Assembly: GCA_964036045.1 (NCBI GenBank)
Contig: CAXIWF010000662.1
Span: 1 to 64,000 of the forward strand
DNA length: 64,000 nucleotides
Origin: Eutreptiella sp. 'Long Island Sound 2002'
Lineage: Eukaryota; Euglenozoa; Euglenophyceae; Eutreptiales; Eutreptiaceae
Direction: 5' to 3'
Part shown: positions 19,001 through 33,800 of the stretch, piece by piece
Layout: each line of letters begins with the position of its first letter
Numbering within the stretch: the first letter of the stretch is position 1
Notes under the pieces: generated by a model
Told to the model about the DNA's origin: nothing
Seen by the model: only the letters and a program-made list of their open reading frames with translations
Databases searched by the model: none
Program-made: the position numbers and the translations under genes

Positions 19001-22000
19001 AGAATTTTCTGAGAATTTTCCGAGAATTTTCCGAGATTTTCCCGAGAATTTTCCGAGAATTTTCCGAGAATTTTCCGAGAATTTTCCGAGAATTTTCCGA
19101 GAATTTTCCGAGAATTTTCCGAGAATTTTCCGAGAATTTTCCGAGAATTTTCCGTCAATTTTCCGAGAATTTTCCGAGAATTTTCCGAGAATTTTCCGAG
19201 AATTTTCCGAGAATTTTCCGAGAATTTTCCGAGAATTTTCCGAGAATTTTCCGAGAATTTTCCGAGATTTTCCCGAGAATTTTCCGAGAATTTTCCGAGA
19301 ATTTTCCGAGAATTTTCCGAGAATTTTCCGAGAATTTTCCGAGAATTTTCCGTCAATTTTCCGAGAATTTTCCGAGAATTTTCCGAGAATTTTCCGTCAA
19401 TTTTCCGAGAATTTTCCGAGAATTTTCCGAGAATTTTCCGAGAATTTTCCGAGAATTTTCCGAGAATTTTCCGAGAATTTTCCGAGAATTTTCCGAGACT
19501 TTTCCGAGAATTTTCCGAGACGTTTCCGAGAATTTTCTGGGAATTTTCCGAGAATTTTCTGAGAATTTTCCGAGAATTTTCCGAGAATTTTCCGAGGATT
19601 TTCCGAGAATTTTCCGAGAATTTTCCGAGAATTTTCCGAGAATTTTCCGAGAATTTTCTGAGAATTTTCCGAGAATTTTCCGAGAATTTTCCGAAATTTT
19701 TCCGAGAATTTTTCAAGAATTTTCCGAGAATTTTCCGAGAATTTCCCGTCAATTTTCCGAGAATTTTCCGAGAATTTTCCGAGAATTTTCCGTGAATTTT
19801 CCGAGAATTTTCCGAGATTTTCCCGAGAATTTTCCGAGAATTTTCCGAGAATTTTCCGAGAATTTTCCGAGAATTTTCCGAGAATTTTCCGAGAATTTTC
19901 CGAGAATTTTCCGTCAATTTTCCGAGAATTTTCCGAGAATTTTCCGAGAATTTTCCGTCAATTTTCCGAGAATTTTCCGAGAATTTTCAGAGAATTTTCC
20001 GAGAATTTTCCGAGAATTTTCCGAGAATTTTCCGAGAATTTTCCGAGAATTTTCCGAGAATTTTCCGAGAATTTTCCGAGAATTTTCCGAGAATTTTCCG
20101 AGAATTTTCCGAGAATTTTCCGAGAAATTTCCGAGAATTTTCCGTCAATTTTCCGCGAATTTTCCGAGAAATTTCCGAGAATTTTCCGAGAATTTTCCGA
20201 GAATTTTCCGAGAATTTTCCGAGAATTTTCCGAGATTTTCCCGAGAATTTTCCGAGAATTTTCCGAGAATTTTCCGAGAATTTTCCGAGAATTTTCCGAG
20301 AATTTTCCGAGAATTTTCCGAGAATTTTCCGAGAATTTTCCGAGAATTTTCCGAGAATTTTCCGGGAATTTTCCGAGAATTTTCCAAGAATTTTCTGAGA
20401 ATTTTCCGAGAATTTTCCGAGAATCTTCCGAGATTTTCCCGAGAATTTTCCGAGAATTTTCCGAGAATTTTCCGAAAGTTTTCCGAGAATTTTCCGAGAA
20501 TTTTCCGAGAATTTTCCGAGAATTTTCCGAGAATTTTCCGTCAATTTTCCGAGAATTTTCCGAGAATTTTCCGAGAATTTTCCGAGAATTTTCCGAGAAT
20601 TTTCCGAGAATTTTCCGAGAATTTTCCGAGAATTTTCCGAGAATTTTCCGAGAATTTTCCGTCAATTTTCCGAGAATTTTCCGAGAATTTTCCGAGAATT
20701 TTCCGTCAATTTTCCGAGAATTTTCCGAGAATTTTCCGAGAATTTTCCGAGAATTTTCCGAGAATTTTCCGAGAATTTTCCGAGAATTTTCCGAGAATTT
20801 TCCGAGAATTTTCCGAGAATTATGCGAGAATTATGCGAGAATTTTCCGAGAATTTTCCGAGAATTTTCCGTCAATTTTCCGAGAATTTTCCGAGAATTTT
20901 CCGAGAATTTTCCGAGAATTTTCCGAGAATTTTCCGAGAATTTTCTGAGAATTTTCCGAGAATTTTCCGAGAATTTTCCGAGAATTTTCCGAGAATTTTC
21001 GAAGAATTTTCTGAGAATTTTCCGAGAATTTTCCGAGAATTTTCCGAGATTTTCCCGAGAAATTTCCGAGAATTTTCCGAGAATTTTCCGAGAATTTTCC
21101 GAGAATTTTCCGAGAATTTTCCGAGAATTTTCCGAGAATTTTCCGAGAATTTTCCGAGAATTTTCCGTCAATTTTCCGAGAATTTTCCGAGAATTTTCCG
21201 AGAATTTTCCGAGAATTTTCCGAGAATTTTCCGAGAATTTTCCGAGAATTTTCCGAGAATTTTTCGAGAATTTTCCGAGAATTTTCCGAGATTTTCCCGA
21301 GAATTTTCCGAGAATTTTCCGAGAATTTTCCGAGGATTTTCCGAGAATTTTCCGAGAATTTTCCGAGAATTTTCCGAGAATTTTCCGAGAATTTTCCGAG
21401 AATTTTCCGTCAATTTTCCGAGAATTTTCCGAGAATTTTCCGAGAATTTTCCGTCAATTTTCCGAGAATTTTCCGAGAATTTTCCGAGAATTTTCCGAGA
21501 ATTTTCCGAGAATTTTCCGAGAATTTTCTGAGAATTTTCCGAGAATTTTCCGAGAATTTTCCGAGATTTTTCCGAGAATTTTCCGAGAATTTTCCGTGAA
21601 TTTTCCGAGAATTTTCCGAGATTTTCCCGAGAATTTTCCGAGAATTTTCCGAGAATTTTCCGAGAATTTTCCGAGAATTTTCTGAGAATTTTCCGAGAAT
21701 TTTCCCGAGAATTTTCCGAGAATTTTCCGAGAATTTTCCGTCAATTTTCCGAGAATTTTCCGAGAATTTTCCGAGAATTTTCCGAGAATTTTCCGAGAAT
21801 TTTCTGAGAATTTTCCGAGAATTTTCCGAGAATTTTCCGAGAATTTTCCGAGAATTTTCCGAGAATTTTCCGAGAATTTTCCGAGAATTTTCCGAGAATT
21901 TTCCGAGAATTTTCCGAGAATTTTCCGAGAATTTTCCGAGAATTTTCCGAGAACTTTCCGAGATTTTCCCGAGAATTTTCCGAGAATTTTCCGAGAATTT

Positions 22001-24819
22001 TCCGAGAATTTTCCGAGAATTTTCCGAGAATTTTCCGTCAATTTTCCGAGAATTTTCCGAGTATTTTCCGAGAATTTTCCGTCAATTTTCCGAGAATTTT
22101 CCGAGAATTTTCCGAGAATTTTCCGAGAATTTTCCGAGAATTTTCCGAGAATTTTCCGAGAATTTTCCGAGAATTTTCCGAGAATTTTCCGAGAATTTTC
22201 CGAGAATTTTCCGAGAATTTTCCGAGAATTTTCCGAGAATTTTCCGAGAATTTTCCGAGAATTTTCCGAGAATTTTCCGTCAATTTTCCGAGAATTTTCC
22301 GAGAATTTTCCGAGAATTTTCCGAGAATTTTCCGAGAATTTTCCGAGAATTTTCCGAGAATTTTCCGAGAATTTTCCGAGAATTTTCCGAGAATTTTCCG
22401 AGAATTTTCCGAGAATTTTCGAAGAATTTTCTGAGAATTTTCCGAGAATTTTCCGAGAATTTTCCGAGATTTTCCCGAGAATTTTCCGAGAATTTTCCGA
22501 GAATTTTCCGAGAATTTTCCGAGAATTTTCCGAGAATTTTCCGAGAATTTTCCGTCAATTTTCCGAGAATTTTCCGAGAATTTTCCGAGAATTTTCCGAG
22601 AATTTTCCGAGAATTTTCCGAGAATTTTCCGAGAATTTTCCGAGAATTTTCTGAGAATTTTCCGAGAATTTTCCGAGAATTTTCCGAGATTTTCCCGAGA
22701 ATTTTCCGAGAATTTTCCGAGAATTTTCCGAGGATTTTCCGAGAATTTTCCGAGAATTTTCCGAGAATTTTCCGAGAATTTTCCGAGAATTTTCCGAGAA
22801 TTTTCCGAGAATTTTCCGAGAATTTTCCGAGAATTTTCCGAGAATTTTCCGAGAATTTTCCGAGAATTTTCCGTCAATTTTCCGAGAATTTTCCGAGAAT
22901 TTTCCGAGAATTTTCCGAGAATTTTCCAAGAATTTTCCGAGAATTTTCCGAGAATTTTCCGAGAATTTCCCGAGAATTTTCCGAGAATTTTCCGAGAATT
23001 TTCCGAGAATTTTCGAAGAATTTTCTGAGAATTTTCCGAGAATTTTCCGAGAATTTTCCGAGATTTTCCCGAGAATTTTCCGAGAATTTTCCGAGAATTT
23101 TCCGAGAATTTTCCGAGAATTTTCCGAGAATTTTCCGAGAATTTTCCGTCAATTTTCCGAGAATTTTCCGAGAATTTTCCGAGAATTTTCCGAGAATTTT
23201 CCGAGAATTTTCCGAGAATTTTCCGAGAATTTTCTGAGAATTTTCCGAGAATTTTCCGAGATTTTCCCGAGAATTTTCCGAGAATTTTCCGAGAATTTTC
23301 CGAGAAGTTTCCGAGAATTTTCCGAGAATTTTCCGAGAATTTTCCGAGAATTTTCCGAGAATTTTCCGTCCATTTTCCGAGAATTTTCCGAGAATTTTCC
23401 GAGAATTTTCCGTCAATTTTCCGAGAATTTTCCGAGAATTTTCCGAGAATTTTCCGAGAATTTTCCGAGAATTTTCCGAGAATTTTCTGAGAATTTTCCG
23501 AGAATTTTCCGAGAATTTTCCGAGATTTTTCCGAGAATTTTCCGAGAATTTTCCGTGAATTTTCCGAGAATTTTCCGAGATTTTCCCGAGAATTTTCCGA
23601 GAATTTTCCGAGAATTTTCCGAGAATTTTCCGAGAATTTTCCGAGAATTTTCCGAGAATTTTCTGAGAATTTTCCGAGAATTTTCCGAGAATTTTCCGAA
23701 ATTTTTCCGAGAATTTTCCAAGAATTTTCCGAGAATTCTCCGAGAATTTCCCGTCAATTTTCCGAGAATTTTCCGAGAATTTTCGGAGAATTTTCCGAGA
23801 ATTTTCCGAGAATTTTCTGAGAATTTTCCGAGAATTTTCCGAGAATTTTCCGAGAATTTTCCGAGAATTTTCTGAGAATTTTCCGAGAATTTTCCGAGAA
23901 TTTTCCGAGAATTTTCCGAGAATTTTCCGAGAATTTTCTGAGAATTTTCCGAGAATTTTCCGAGAATTTATTGAGAATTTTCTGAGAATTTTCCGAGAAT
24001 TTTCCGAGAATTTTCCGAGATTCTCCCGAGAATTTTCCGAGAATTTTCCGAGAATTTATTGAGAATTTTCCGAGAATTTTCCGAGAATTTTCCGAGAATT
24101 TTCCGAGACTTTTCCGAGACTTTTCCGAGAATTTTCCGAGAATTTTCCGAGAATTTTCCGAGAATTTTCCGAGAATTTTCCGAGAATTTTCCGTCAATTT
24201 TCCGAGAATTTTCCGAGAATTTTCCGAGAATTTTCCGTCAATTTTCCGAGAATTTTCCGAGAATTTTCCGAGAATTTTCCGAGAATTTTCCGAGAATTTT
24301 CCGAGAATTTTCCGAGAATTTTCCGAGAATTTTCCGAGAATTTTCCGAGAATTTTCCGAGAATTTTCTGGGAATTTTCCGAGAATTTTCTGAGAATTTTC
24401 CGAGAATTTTCCGAGAATTTTCCGAGAATTTTCCGAGAATTTTCCGAGAATTTTCCGAGAATTTTCCGAGAGATTTCTGAGAACTTTCCGAGAATTTTCC
24501 GAGAATTTTCCGAAATTTTTCCGAGAATTTTCCAAGAATTTTCCGAGAATTTTCCGAGAATTTTCCGAGAATTTTCCGAGAATTTTCCGAGAATTTTCCG
24601 GGAATTTTCCGAGAATTTTCCGAGAATTTTCCGAGAATTTTCCGAGAATTTTCCGAGAATTTTCCGAGAATTTTCCGAGAATTTTCTGAGAATTTTCCGA
24701 GAATTTTCCGAGATTTTCCCGAGAATTTTCCGAGAATTTTCCGAGAATTTTCCGAGAATTTTCCGAGAATTTTCCGAGAATTTTCCGAGAATTTTCCGAG
24801 AATTTTCCGAGAATTTTCC

Positions 24820-27800
24820 GTCAATTTTCCGAGAATTTTCCGAGAATTTTCCGAGAATTTTCCGAGAATTTTCCGAGAATTTTCCGAGAATTTTCCGAGA
24901 ATTTTCTGAGAATTTTCCGAGAATTTTCCGAGAATTTTCCGAGATTTTCCCGAGAATTTTCCGAGAATTTTCCGAGAATTTTCCGAGAATTTTCCGAGAA
25001 TTTTCCGAGAATTTTCCGAGAATTTTCCGTCAATTTTCCGAGAATTTTCCGAGAATTTTCCGAGAATTTTCCGTCAATTTTCCGAGAATTTTCCGAGAAT
25101 TTTCCGAGAATTTTCCGAGAATTTTTCCGAGAATTTTCCGAGAATTTTCTGAGAATTTTCCGAGAATTTTCCGAGAATTTTCCGAGATTTTTCCGAGAAT
25201 TTTCCGAGAATTTTCCGTGAATTTTCCGAGAATTTTCTGAGAATTTTCCGAGAATTTTCCGAGAATTTTCCGAGAATTTTCCGAGAATTTTCCGAGAATT
25301 TTCCGAGAATTTTCCGAGAATTTTCCGAGAATTTTCCGAGAATTTATTGAGAATTTTCTGAGAATTTTCCGAGAATTTTCCGAGAATTTTCCGAGATTTT
25401 CCCGAGAATTTTCCGAGAATTTTCCGAGAATTTATTGAGAATTTTCCGAGAATTTTCCGAGAATTTTCCGAGAATTTTCCGAGACTTTTCCGAGACTTTT
25501 CCGAGAATTTTCCGAGAATTTTCCGAGAATTTTCCGGGAATTTTCCGAGAATTTTCCGAGAATTTTCCGTCAATTTTCCGAGAATTTTCCGAGAATTTTC
25601 CGAGAATTTTCCGAGAATTTTCCGAGAATTTTCCGAGAATTTTCCGAGAATTTTCCGAGAATTTTCCGAGAATTTTCCGAGAATTTTCCGAGGGTTTTCT
25701 GGGAATTTTCCGAGAATTTTCTGAGAATTTTCCGAGAATTTTCCGAGAATTTTCCGAGAATTTTCCGAGAATTTTCCGAGAATTTTCCGAGAATTTTCCG
25801 AGAGATTTCTGAGAATTTTCCGAGAATTTTCCGAGAATTTTCCGAAATTTTTCCGAGAATTTTCCAAGAATTTTCCGAGAATTTTCCGAGAATTTTCCGA
25901 GAATTTTCCGAGAATTTTCCGAGAATTTTCCGGGAATTTTCCGAGAATTTTCCGAGAATTTTCCGAGAATTTTCCGAGAATTTTCCGAGAATTTTCCGAG
26001 AATTTTCCGAGAATTTTCCGAGAATTTTCCGAGAATTTTCTGAGAATTTTCCGAGAATTTTCCGAGAATTTTCCGAGAATTTTCCGAGAATTTTCCGAGA
26101 ATTTTCCGGGAATTTTCGGAGAATTTTCCGAGAATTTTCTGAGAATTTTCCGAGAATTTTCCGAGATTTTCCCGAGAATTTTCCGAGAATTTTCCGAGAA
26201 TTTTCCGAGAATTTTCCGAGAATTTTCCGAGAATTTTCCGAGAATTTTCCGAGATTTTTCCGAGAATTTTCCGAGAATTTTCCGAGAATTTTCCGAGAAT
26301 TTCCCGTCAATTTTCCGAGAATTTTCCGAGAATTTTCCGAGATTTTTCCGAAAATTTTCTGAGAATTTTCCGAGAATTTTCCGAGAATTTTCCGAGAATT
26401 TTCCGAGAATTTTCCGAGAATTTATTGAGTATTTTCTGAGAATTTTCCGAGAATTTTCCGAGAATTTTCCGTGAATTTTCCGAGAATTTTCCGAGAATTT
26501 TCCGAGAATTTATTGAGAATTTTCTGAGAATTTTCCGAGAATTTTCCGAGAATTTTCCGAGAATTTTCCGAGAATTTTCCGAGAATCTTCTGAGAATTTT
26601 CCGAGAATTTTCCGAGAATTTTCCGAGATTTTTCCGAGAATTTTCCGAGAATTTTCCGTGAATTTTCCGAGAATTTTCTGAGATTTTCCCGAGAATTTTC
26701 CGAGAATTTTCCGAGAATTTTCCGAGAATTTTCCGAGATTTTTCCGAGAATTTTCCGAGAATTTTCCGAGAATTTTCCGAGAATTTTCCGAGAATTTTCC
26801 GAGAATTTTCCGAGAATTTTCCGAGAATTTTCCGTCAATTTTCCGAGAATTTTCCGAGAATTTTCAGAGAATTTTCCGAGAATTTTCCGAGAATTTTCCG
26901 AGAATTTTCCGAGAATTTTCAGAGAATTTTCCGAGAATTTTCGGAGAATTTTCCGAGAATTTTCCGTCAATTTTCCGAGAATTTTCCGAGAATTTTCCGA
27001 GAATTTTCCGAGAATTTTCCGAGAATTTTCCGAGAATTTTCCGAGAATTTTCCGAGAATTTCCCGTCAATTTTCCGAGAATTTTCCGAGAATTTTCCGAG
27101 ATTTTTCCGAAAATTTTCTGAGAATTTTCCGAGAATTTTCCGAGAATTTTCCGAGAATTTTCCGAGAATTTTCCGAGAATTTATTGAGTATTTTCTGAGA
27201 ATTTTCCGAGAATTTTCCGAGAATTTTCCGTGAATTTTCCGAGAATTTTCCGAGAATTTTCCGAGAATTTATTGAGAATTTTCTGAGAATTTTCCGAGAA
27301 TTTTCCGAGAATTTTCCGAGAATTTTCCGAGAATTTTCCGAGAATCTTCTGAGAATTTTCCGAGAATTTTCCGAGAATTTTCCGAGATTTTTCCGAGAAT
27401 TTTCCGAGAATTTTCCGTGAATTTTCCGAGAATTTTCTGAGATTTTCCCGAGAATTTTCCGAGAATTTTCCGAGAATTTTCCGAGAATTTTCCGAGATTT
27501 TTCCGAGAATTTTCCGAGAATTTTCCGAGAATTTTCCGAGAATTTTCCGAGAATTTTCCGTCAATTTTCCGAGAATTTTCCGAGAATTTTCCGAGAATTT
27601 TCCGTCAATTTTCCGAGAATTTTCCGAGAATTTTCAGAGAATTTTCCGAGAATTTTCCGAGAATTTTCCGAGAATTTTCCGAGAATTTTCAGAGAATTTT
27701 CCGAGAATTTTCGGAGAATTTTCCGAGAATTTTCCGTCAATTTTCCGAGAATTTTCCGAGAATTTTCCGAGAATTTTCCGAGAATTTTCCGAGAATTTTC

Positions 27801-30800
27801 CGAGAATTTTCCGAGAATTTTCTGAGAATTTTCCGAGAATTTTCCGAGAATTTTCCGAGATTTTCCCGAGAATTTTCCGAGAATTTTCCGAGAATTTTCC
27901 GAGAATTTTCCGAGAATTTTCCGAGAATTTTCCGAGAATTTTCCGTCAATTTTCCGAGAATTTTCCGAGAATTTTCCGAGAATTTTCCGTCAATTTTCCG
28001 AGAATTTTCCGAGAATTTTCCGAGAATTTTCCGAGAATTTTTCCGAGAATTTTCCGAGAATTTTCTGAGAATTTTCCGAGAATTTTCCGAGAATTTTCCG
28101 AGATTTTTCCGAGAATTTTCCGAGAATTTTCCGTGAATTTTCCGAGAATTTTCCGAGATTTTCCCGAGAATTTTCCGAGAATTTTCCGAGAATTTTCCGA
28201 GAATTTTCCGAGAATTTTCCGAGAATTTTCCGAGAATTTTCCGAGAATTTTCTGAGAATTTTCCGAGAAATTTCTGAGAATTTTCCGAAATTTTTCCGAG
28301 AATTTTCCAAGATTTTTCCGAGAATTCTCCGAGAATTTCCCGTCAATTTTCCGAGAATTTTCCGAGAATTTTCGGAGAATTTTCCGAGAATTTTCCGAGA
28401 ATTTTCTGAGAATTTTCCGAGAATTTTCCGAGAATTTTCCGAGAATTTTCCGAGAATTTTCCGAGAATTTTCCGAGAATTTTCCGAGAATTTTCCGAGAA
28501 TTTATTGAGAATTTTCTGAGAATTTTCCGAGAATTTTCCGAGAATTTTCCGAGATTTTCCCGAGAATTTTCCGAGAATTTTCCGAGAATTTATTGAGAAT
28601 TTTCCGAGAATTTTCCGAGAATTTTCCGAGAATTTTCCGAGACTTTTCCGAGACTTTTCCGAGAATTTTCCGAGAATTTTCCGAGAATTTTCCGAGAATT
28701 TTCCGAGAATTTTCCGAGAATTTTCCGTCAATTTTCCGAGAATTTTCCGAGAATTTTCCGAGAATTTTCGGAGAATTTTCCGAGAATTTTCCGAGAATTT
28801 TCCGAGAATTTTCCGAGAATTTTCCGAGAATTTTCCGAGAATTTTCCGAGGGTTTTCTGGGAATTTTCCGAGAATTTTCTGAGAATTTTCCGAGAATTTT
28901 CCGAGAATTTTCCGAGAATTTTCCGAGAATTTTCCGAGAATTTTCCGAGAATTTTCCGAGAGATTTCTGAGAATTTTCCGAGAATTTTCCGAGAATTTTC
29001 CGAAATTTTTCCGAGAATTTTCCAAGAATTTTCCGAGAATTTTCCGAGAATTTTCCGAGAATTTTCCGAGAATTTTCCGAGAATTTTCCGGGAATTTTCC
29101 GAGAATTTTCCGAGAATTTTCCGAGAATTTTCCGAGAATTTTCCGAGAATTTTCCGAGAATTTTCCGAGAATTTTCCGAGAATTTTCCGAGAATTTTCTG
29201 AGAATTTTCCGAGAATTTTCCGAGAATTTTCCGAGAATTTTCCGAGAATTTTCCGAGAATTTTCCGGGAATTTTCGGAGAATTTTCCGAGAATTTTCTGA
29301 GAATTTTCCGAGAATTTTCCGAGATTTTCCCGAGAATTTTCCGAGAATTTTCCGAGAATTTTCCGAGAATTTTCCGAGAATTTTCCGAGAATTTTCCGAG
29401 AATTTTCCGAGAATTTTCCGAGATTTTTCCGAGAATTTTCCGAGAATTTTCCGAGAATTTCCCGTCAATTTTCCGAGAATTTTCCGAGAATTTTCCGAGA
29501 TTTTTCCGAAAATTTTCTGAGAATTTTCCGAGAATTTTCCGAGAATTTTCCGAGAATTTTCCGAGAATTTTCCGAGAATTTATTGAGTATTTTCTGAGAA
29601 TTTTCCGAGAATTTTCCGAGAATTTTCCGTGAATTTTCCGAGAATTTTCCGAGAATTTTCCGAGAATTTATTGAGAATTTTCTGAGAATTTTCCGAGAAT
29701 TTTCCGAGAATTTTCCGAGAATTTTCCGAGAATTTTCCGAGAATCTTCTGAGAATTTTCCGAGAATTTTCCGAGAATTTTCCGAGATTTTTCCGAGAATT
29801 TTCCGAGAATTTTCCGTGAATTTTCCGAGAATTTTCCGAGATTTTCCCGAGAATTTTCCGAGAATTTTCCGAGAATTTTCCGAGAATTTTCCGAGATTTT
29901 TCCGAGAATTTTCCGAGAATTTTCCGAGAATTTTCCGAGAATTTTCCGAGAATTTTCCGTCAATTTTCCGCGAATTTTCCGAGAATTTTCCGAGAATTTT
30001 CCGTCAATTTTCCGAGAATTTTCCGAGAATTTTCAGAGAATTTTCCGAGAATTTTCCGAGAATTTTCCGAGAATTTTCCGAGAATTTTCAGAGAATTTTC
30101 CGAGAATTTTCGGAGAATTTTCCGAGAATTTTCCGTCAATTTTCCGAGAATTTTCCGAGAATTTTCCGTCAATTTTCCGAGAATTTTCCGAGAATTTTCA
30201 GAGAATTTTCCGAGAATTTTCCGAGAATTTTCCGAGAATTTTCCCAGAATTTTCCGAGAATTTTCCGAGAATTTTCCGAGAATTTTCCGAGAATTTTCCG
30301 AGAATTTTCCGAGAATTTTCCGAGAATTTTCCGAGAATTTTCTGAGAATTTTCCGAGAATTTTCCGAGAATTTTCCGAGAAATTTCCCCGAAGTTTCCGA
30401 GAATTTTCCGAGAATTTTCCGGGAATTTTCCGAGAATTTTCCGAGAATTTTCTGAGAATTTTCCGAGAATTTTCCGAGAATTTTCCGAGATTTTCCCGAG
30501 AATTTTCCGGGAATTTTCCGAGAATTTTCCGAGAATTTTCCGAGAATTTTCCGAGAATTTTCCGAGAATTTTCCGAGAATTTTCCGAGAATTTTCCGAGA
30601 ATTTTCCGAGAATTTTCTGAGAATTTTCCGAGAATTTTCCGAGATTTTTCCGAGATTTTTCCGAGAATTTTCCGAGAATTTTCCGAGAATTTTCCGAGAA
30701 TTTCCCGTCAATTTTCCGAGAATTTTCCGAGAATTTTCCGAGATTTTTCCGAGAATTTTCTGAGAATTTTCGGAGAATTTTCCGAGAATTTTTCGAGAAT

Positions 30801-33800
30801 TTTCCGAGAATTTTCCGAGAATTTATTGAGTATTTTCTGAGAATTTTCCGAGAATTTTCCGAGAATTTTCCGTGAATTTTCCGAGAATTTTCCGAGAATT
30901 TTCCGAGAATTTATTGAGAATTTTCTGAGAATTTTCCGAGAATTTCCCGAGAATTTTCCGAGAATTTTCCGAGAATTTTCCGAGAATTTTCCGAGATTTT
31001 TCCGAGAATTTTCCGAGAATTTTCCGAGAATTTTCCGAGAATTTTCCGAGAATTTTCCGTCAATTTTCCGAGAATTTTCCGAGAATTTTCCGAGAATTTT
31101 CCGTCAATTTTCCGAGAATTTTCCGAGAATTTTCAGAGAATTTTCCGAGAATTTTCCGAGAATTTTCCGAGAATTTTCCGAGAATTTTCAGAGAATTTTC
31201 CGAGAATTTTCCGAGAATTTTCCGAGAATTTTCCGTCAATTTTCCGAGAATTTTCCGAGAATTTTCCGAGAATTTTCCGAGAATTTTCCGAGAATTTTCC
31301 GAGAATTTTCCGAGAATTTTCTGAGAATTTTCCGAGAATTTTCCGAGAATTTTCCGAGATTTTCCCGAGAATTTTCCGAGAATTTTCCGAGAATTTTCCG
31401 AGAATTTTCCGAGAATTTTCCGAGAATTTTCCGAGAATTTTCCGTCAATTTTCCGAGAATTTTCCGAGAATTTTCCGAGAATTTTCCGTCAATTTTCCGA
31501 GAATTTTCCGAGAATTTTCCGAGAATTTTCCGAGAATTTTTCCGAGAATTTTCCGAGAATTTTCTGAGAATTTTCCGAGAATTTTCCGAGAATTTTCCGA
31601 GATTTTTCCGAGAATTTTCCGAGAATTTTCCGTGAATTTTCCGAGAATTTTCCGAGATTTTCCCGAGAATTTTCCGAGAATTTTCCGAGAATTTTCCGAG
31701 AATTTTCCGAGAATTTTCCGAGAATTTTCCGAGAATTTTCCGAGAATTTTCTGAGAATTTTCCGAGAAATTTCTGAGAATTTTCCGAAATTTTTCCGAGA
31801 ATTTTCCAAGATTTTTCCGAGAATTCTCCGAGAATTTCCCGTCAATTTTCCGAGAATTTTCGGAGAATTTTCCGAGAATTTTCCGAGAATTTTCTGAGAA
31901 TTTTCCGAGAATTTTCCGAGAATTTTCCGAGAATTTTCCGAGAATTTTCCGAGAATTTTCCGAGAATTTTCCGAGAATTTTCCGAGAATTTTCCGAGAAT
32001 TTATTGAGAATTTTCTGAGAATTTTCCGAGAATTTTCCGAGAATTTTCCGAGATTTTCCCGAGAATTTTCCGAGAATTTTCCGAGAATTTATTGAGAATT
32101 TTCCGAGAATTTTCCGAGAATTTTCCGAGAATTTTCCGAGACTTTTCCGAGACTTTTCCGAGAATTTTCCGAGAATTTTCCGAGAATTTTCCGAGAATTT
32201 TCCGAGAATTTTCCGTCAATTTTCCGAGAATTTTCCGAGAATTTTCCGAGAATTTTCCGAGAATTTTCCGAGAATTTTCCGAGAATTTTCCGAGAATTTT
32301 CCGAGAATTTTCCGAGAATTTTCCGAGAATTTTCCGAGGGTTTTCTGGGAATTTTCCGAGAATTTTCTGAGAATTTTCCGAGAATTTTCCGAGAATTTTC
32401 CGAGAATTTTCCGAGAATTTTCCGAGAATTTTCCGAGAATTTTCCGAGAGATTTCTGAGAATTTTCCGAGAATTTTCCGAGAATTTTCCGAAATTTTTCC
32501 GAGAATTTTCCAAGAATTTTCCGAGAATTTTCCGAGAATTTTCCGAGAATTTTCCGAGAATTTTCCGAGAATTTTCCGGGAATTTTCCGAGAATTTTCCG
32601 AGAATTTTCCGAGAATTTTCCGAGAATTTTCCGAGAATTTTCCGAGAATTTTCCGAGAATTTTCCGAGAATTTTCCGAGAATTTTCCGAGAATTTTCTGA
32701 GAATTTTCCGAGAATTTTCCGAGAATTTTCCGAGAATTTTCCGAGAATTTTCCGAGAATTTTCCGGGAATTTTCGGAGAATTTTCCGAGAATTTTCTGAG
32801 AATTTTCCGAGAATTTTCCGAGATTTTCCCGAGAATTTTCCGAGAATTTTCCGAGAATTTTCCGAGAATTTTCCGAGAATTTTCCGAGAATTTTCCGAGA
32901 ATTTTCCGAGAATTTTCCGAGAATTTTCCGAGATTTTTCCGAGAATTTTCCGAGAATTTTCCGAGAATTTTCCGAGAATTTCCCGTCAATTTTCCGAGAA
33001 TTTTCCGAGAATTTTCCGAGATTTTTCCGAAAATTTTCTGAGAATTTTCCGAGAATTTTCCGAGAATTTTCCGAGAATTTTCCGAGAATTTTCCGAGAAT
33101 TTATTGAGTATTTTCTGAGAATTTTCCGAGAATTTTCCGAGAATTTTCCGTGAATTTTCCGAGAATTTTCCGAGAATTTTCCGAGAATTTATTGAGAATT
33201 TTCTGAGAATTTTCCGAGAATTTTCCGAGAATTTTCCGAGAATTTTCCGAGAATTTTCCGAGAATCTTCTGAGAATTTTCCGAGAATTTTCCGAGAATTT
33301 TCCGAGATTTTTCCGAGAATTTTCCGAGAATTTTCCGTGAATTTTCCGAGAATTTTCCGAGATTTTCCCGAGAATTTTCCGAGAATTTTCCGAGAATTTT
33401 CCGAGAATTTTCCGAGATTTTTCCGAGAATTTTCCGAGAATTTTCCGAGAATTTTCCGAGAATTTTCCGAGAATTTTCCGTCAATTTTCCGAGAATTTTC
33501 CGAGAATTTTCCGAGAATTTTCCGTCAATTTTCCGAGAATTTTCCGAGAATTTTCAGAGAATTTTCCGAGAATTTTCCGAGAATTTTCCGAGAATTTTCC
33601 GAGAATTTTCAGAGAATTTTCCGAGAATTTTCGGAGAATTTTCCGAGAATTTTCCGTCAATTTTCCGAGAATTTTCCGAGAATTTTCCGAGAATTTTCCG
33701 TCAATTTTCCGAGAATTTTCCGAGAATTTTCAGAGAATTTTCCGAGAATTTTCCGAGAATTTTCCGAGAATTTTCCCAGAATTTTCCGAGAATTTTCCGA

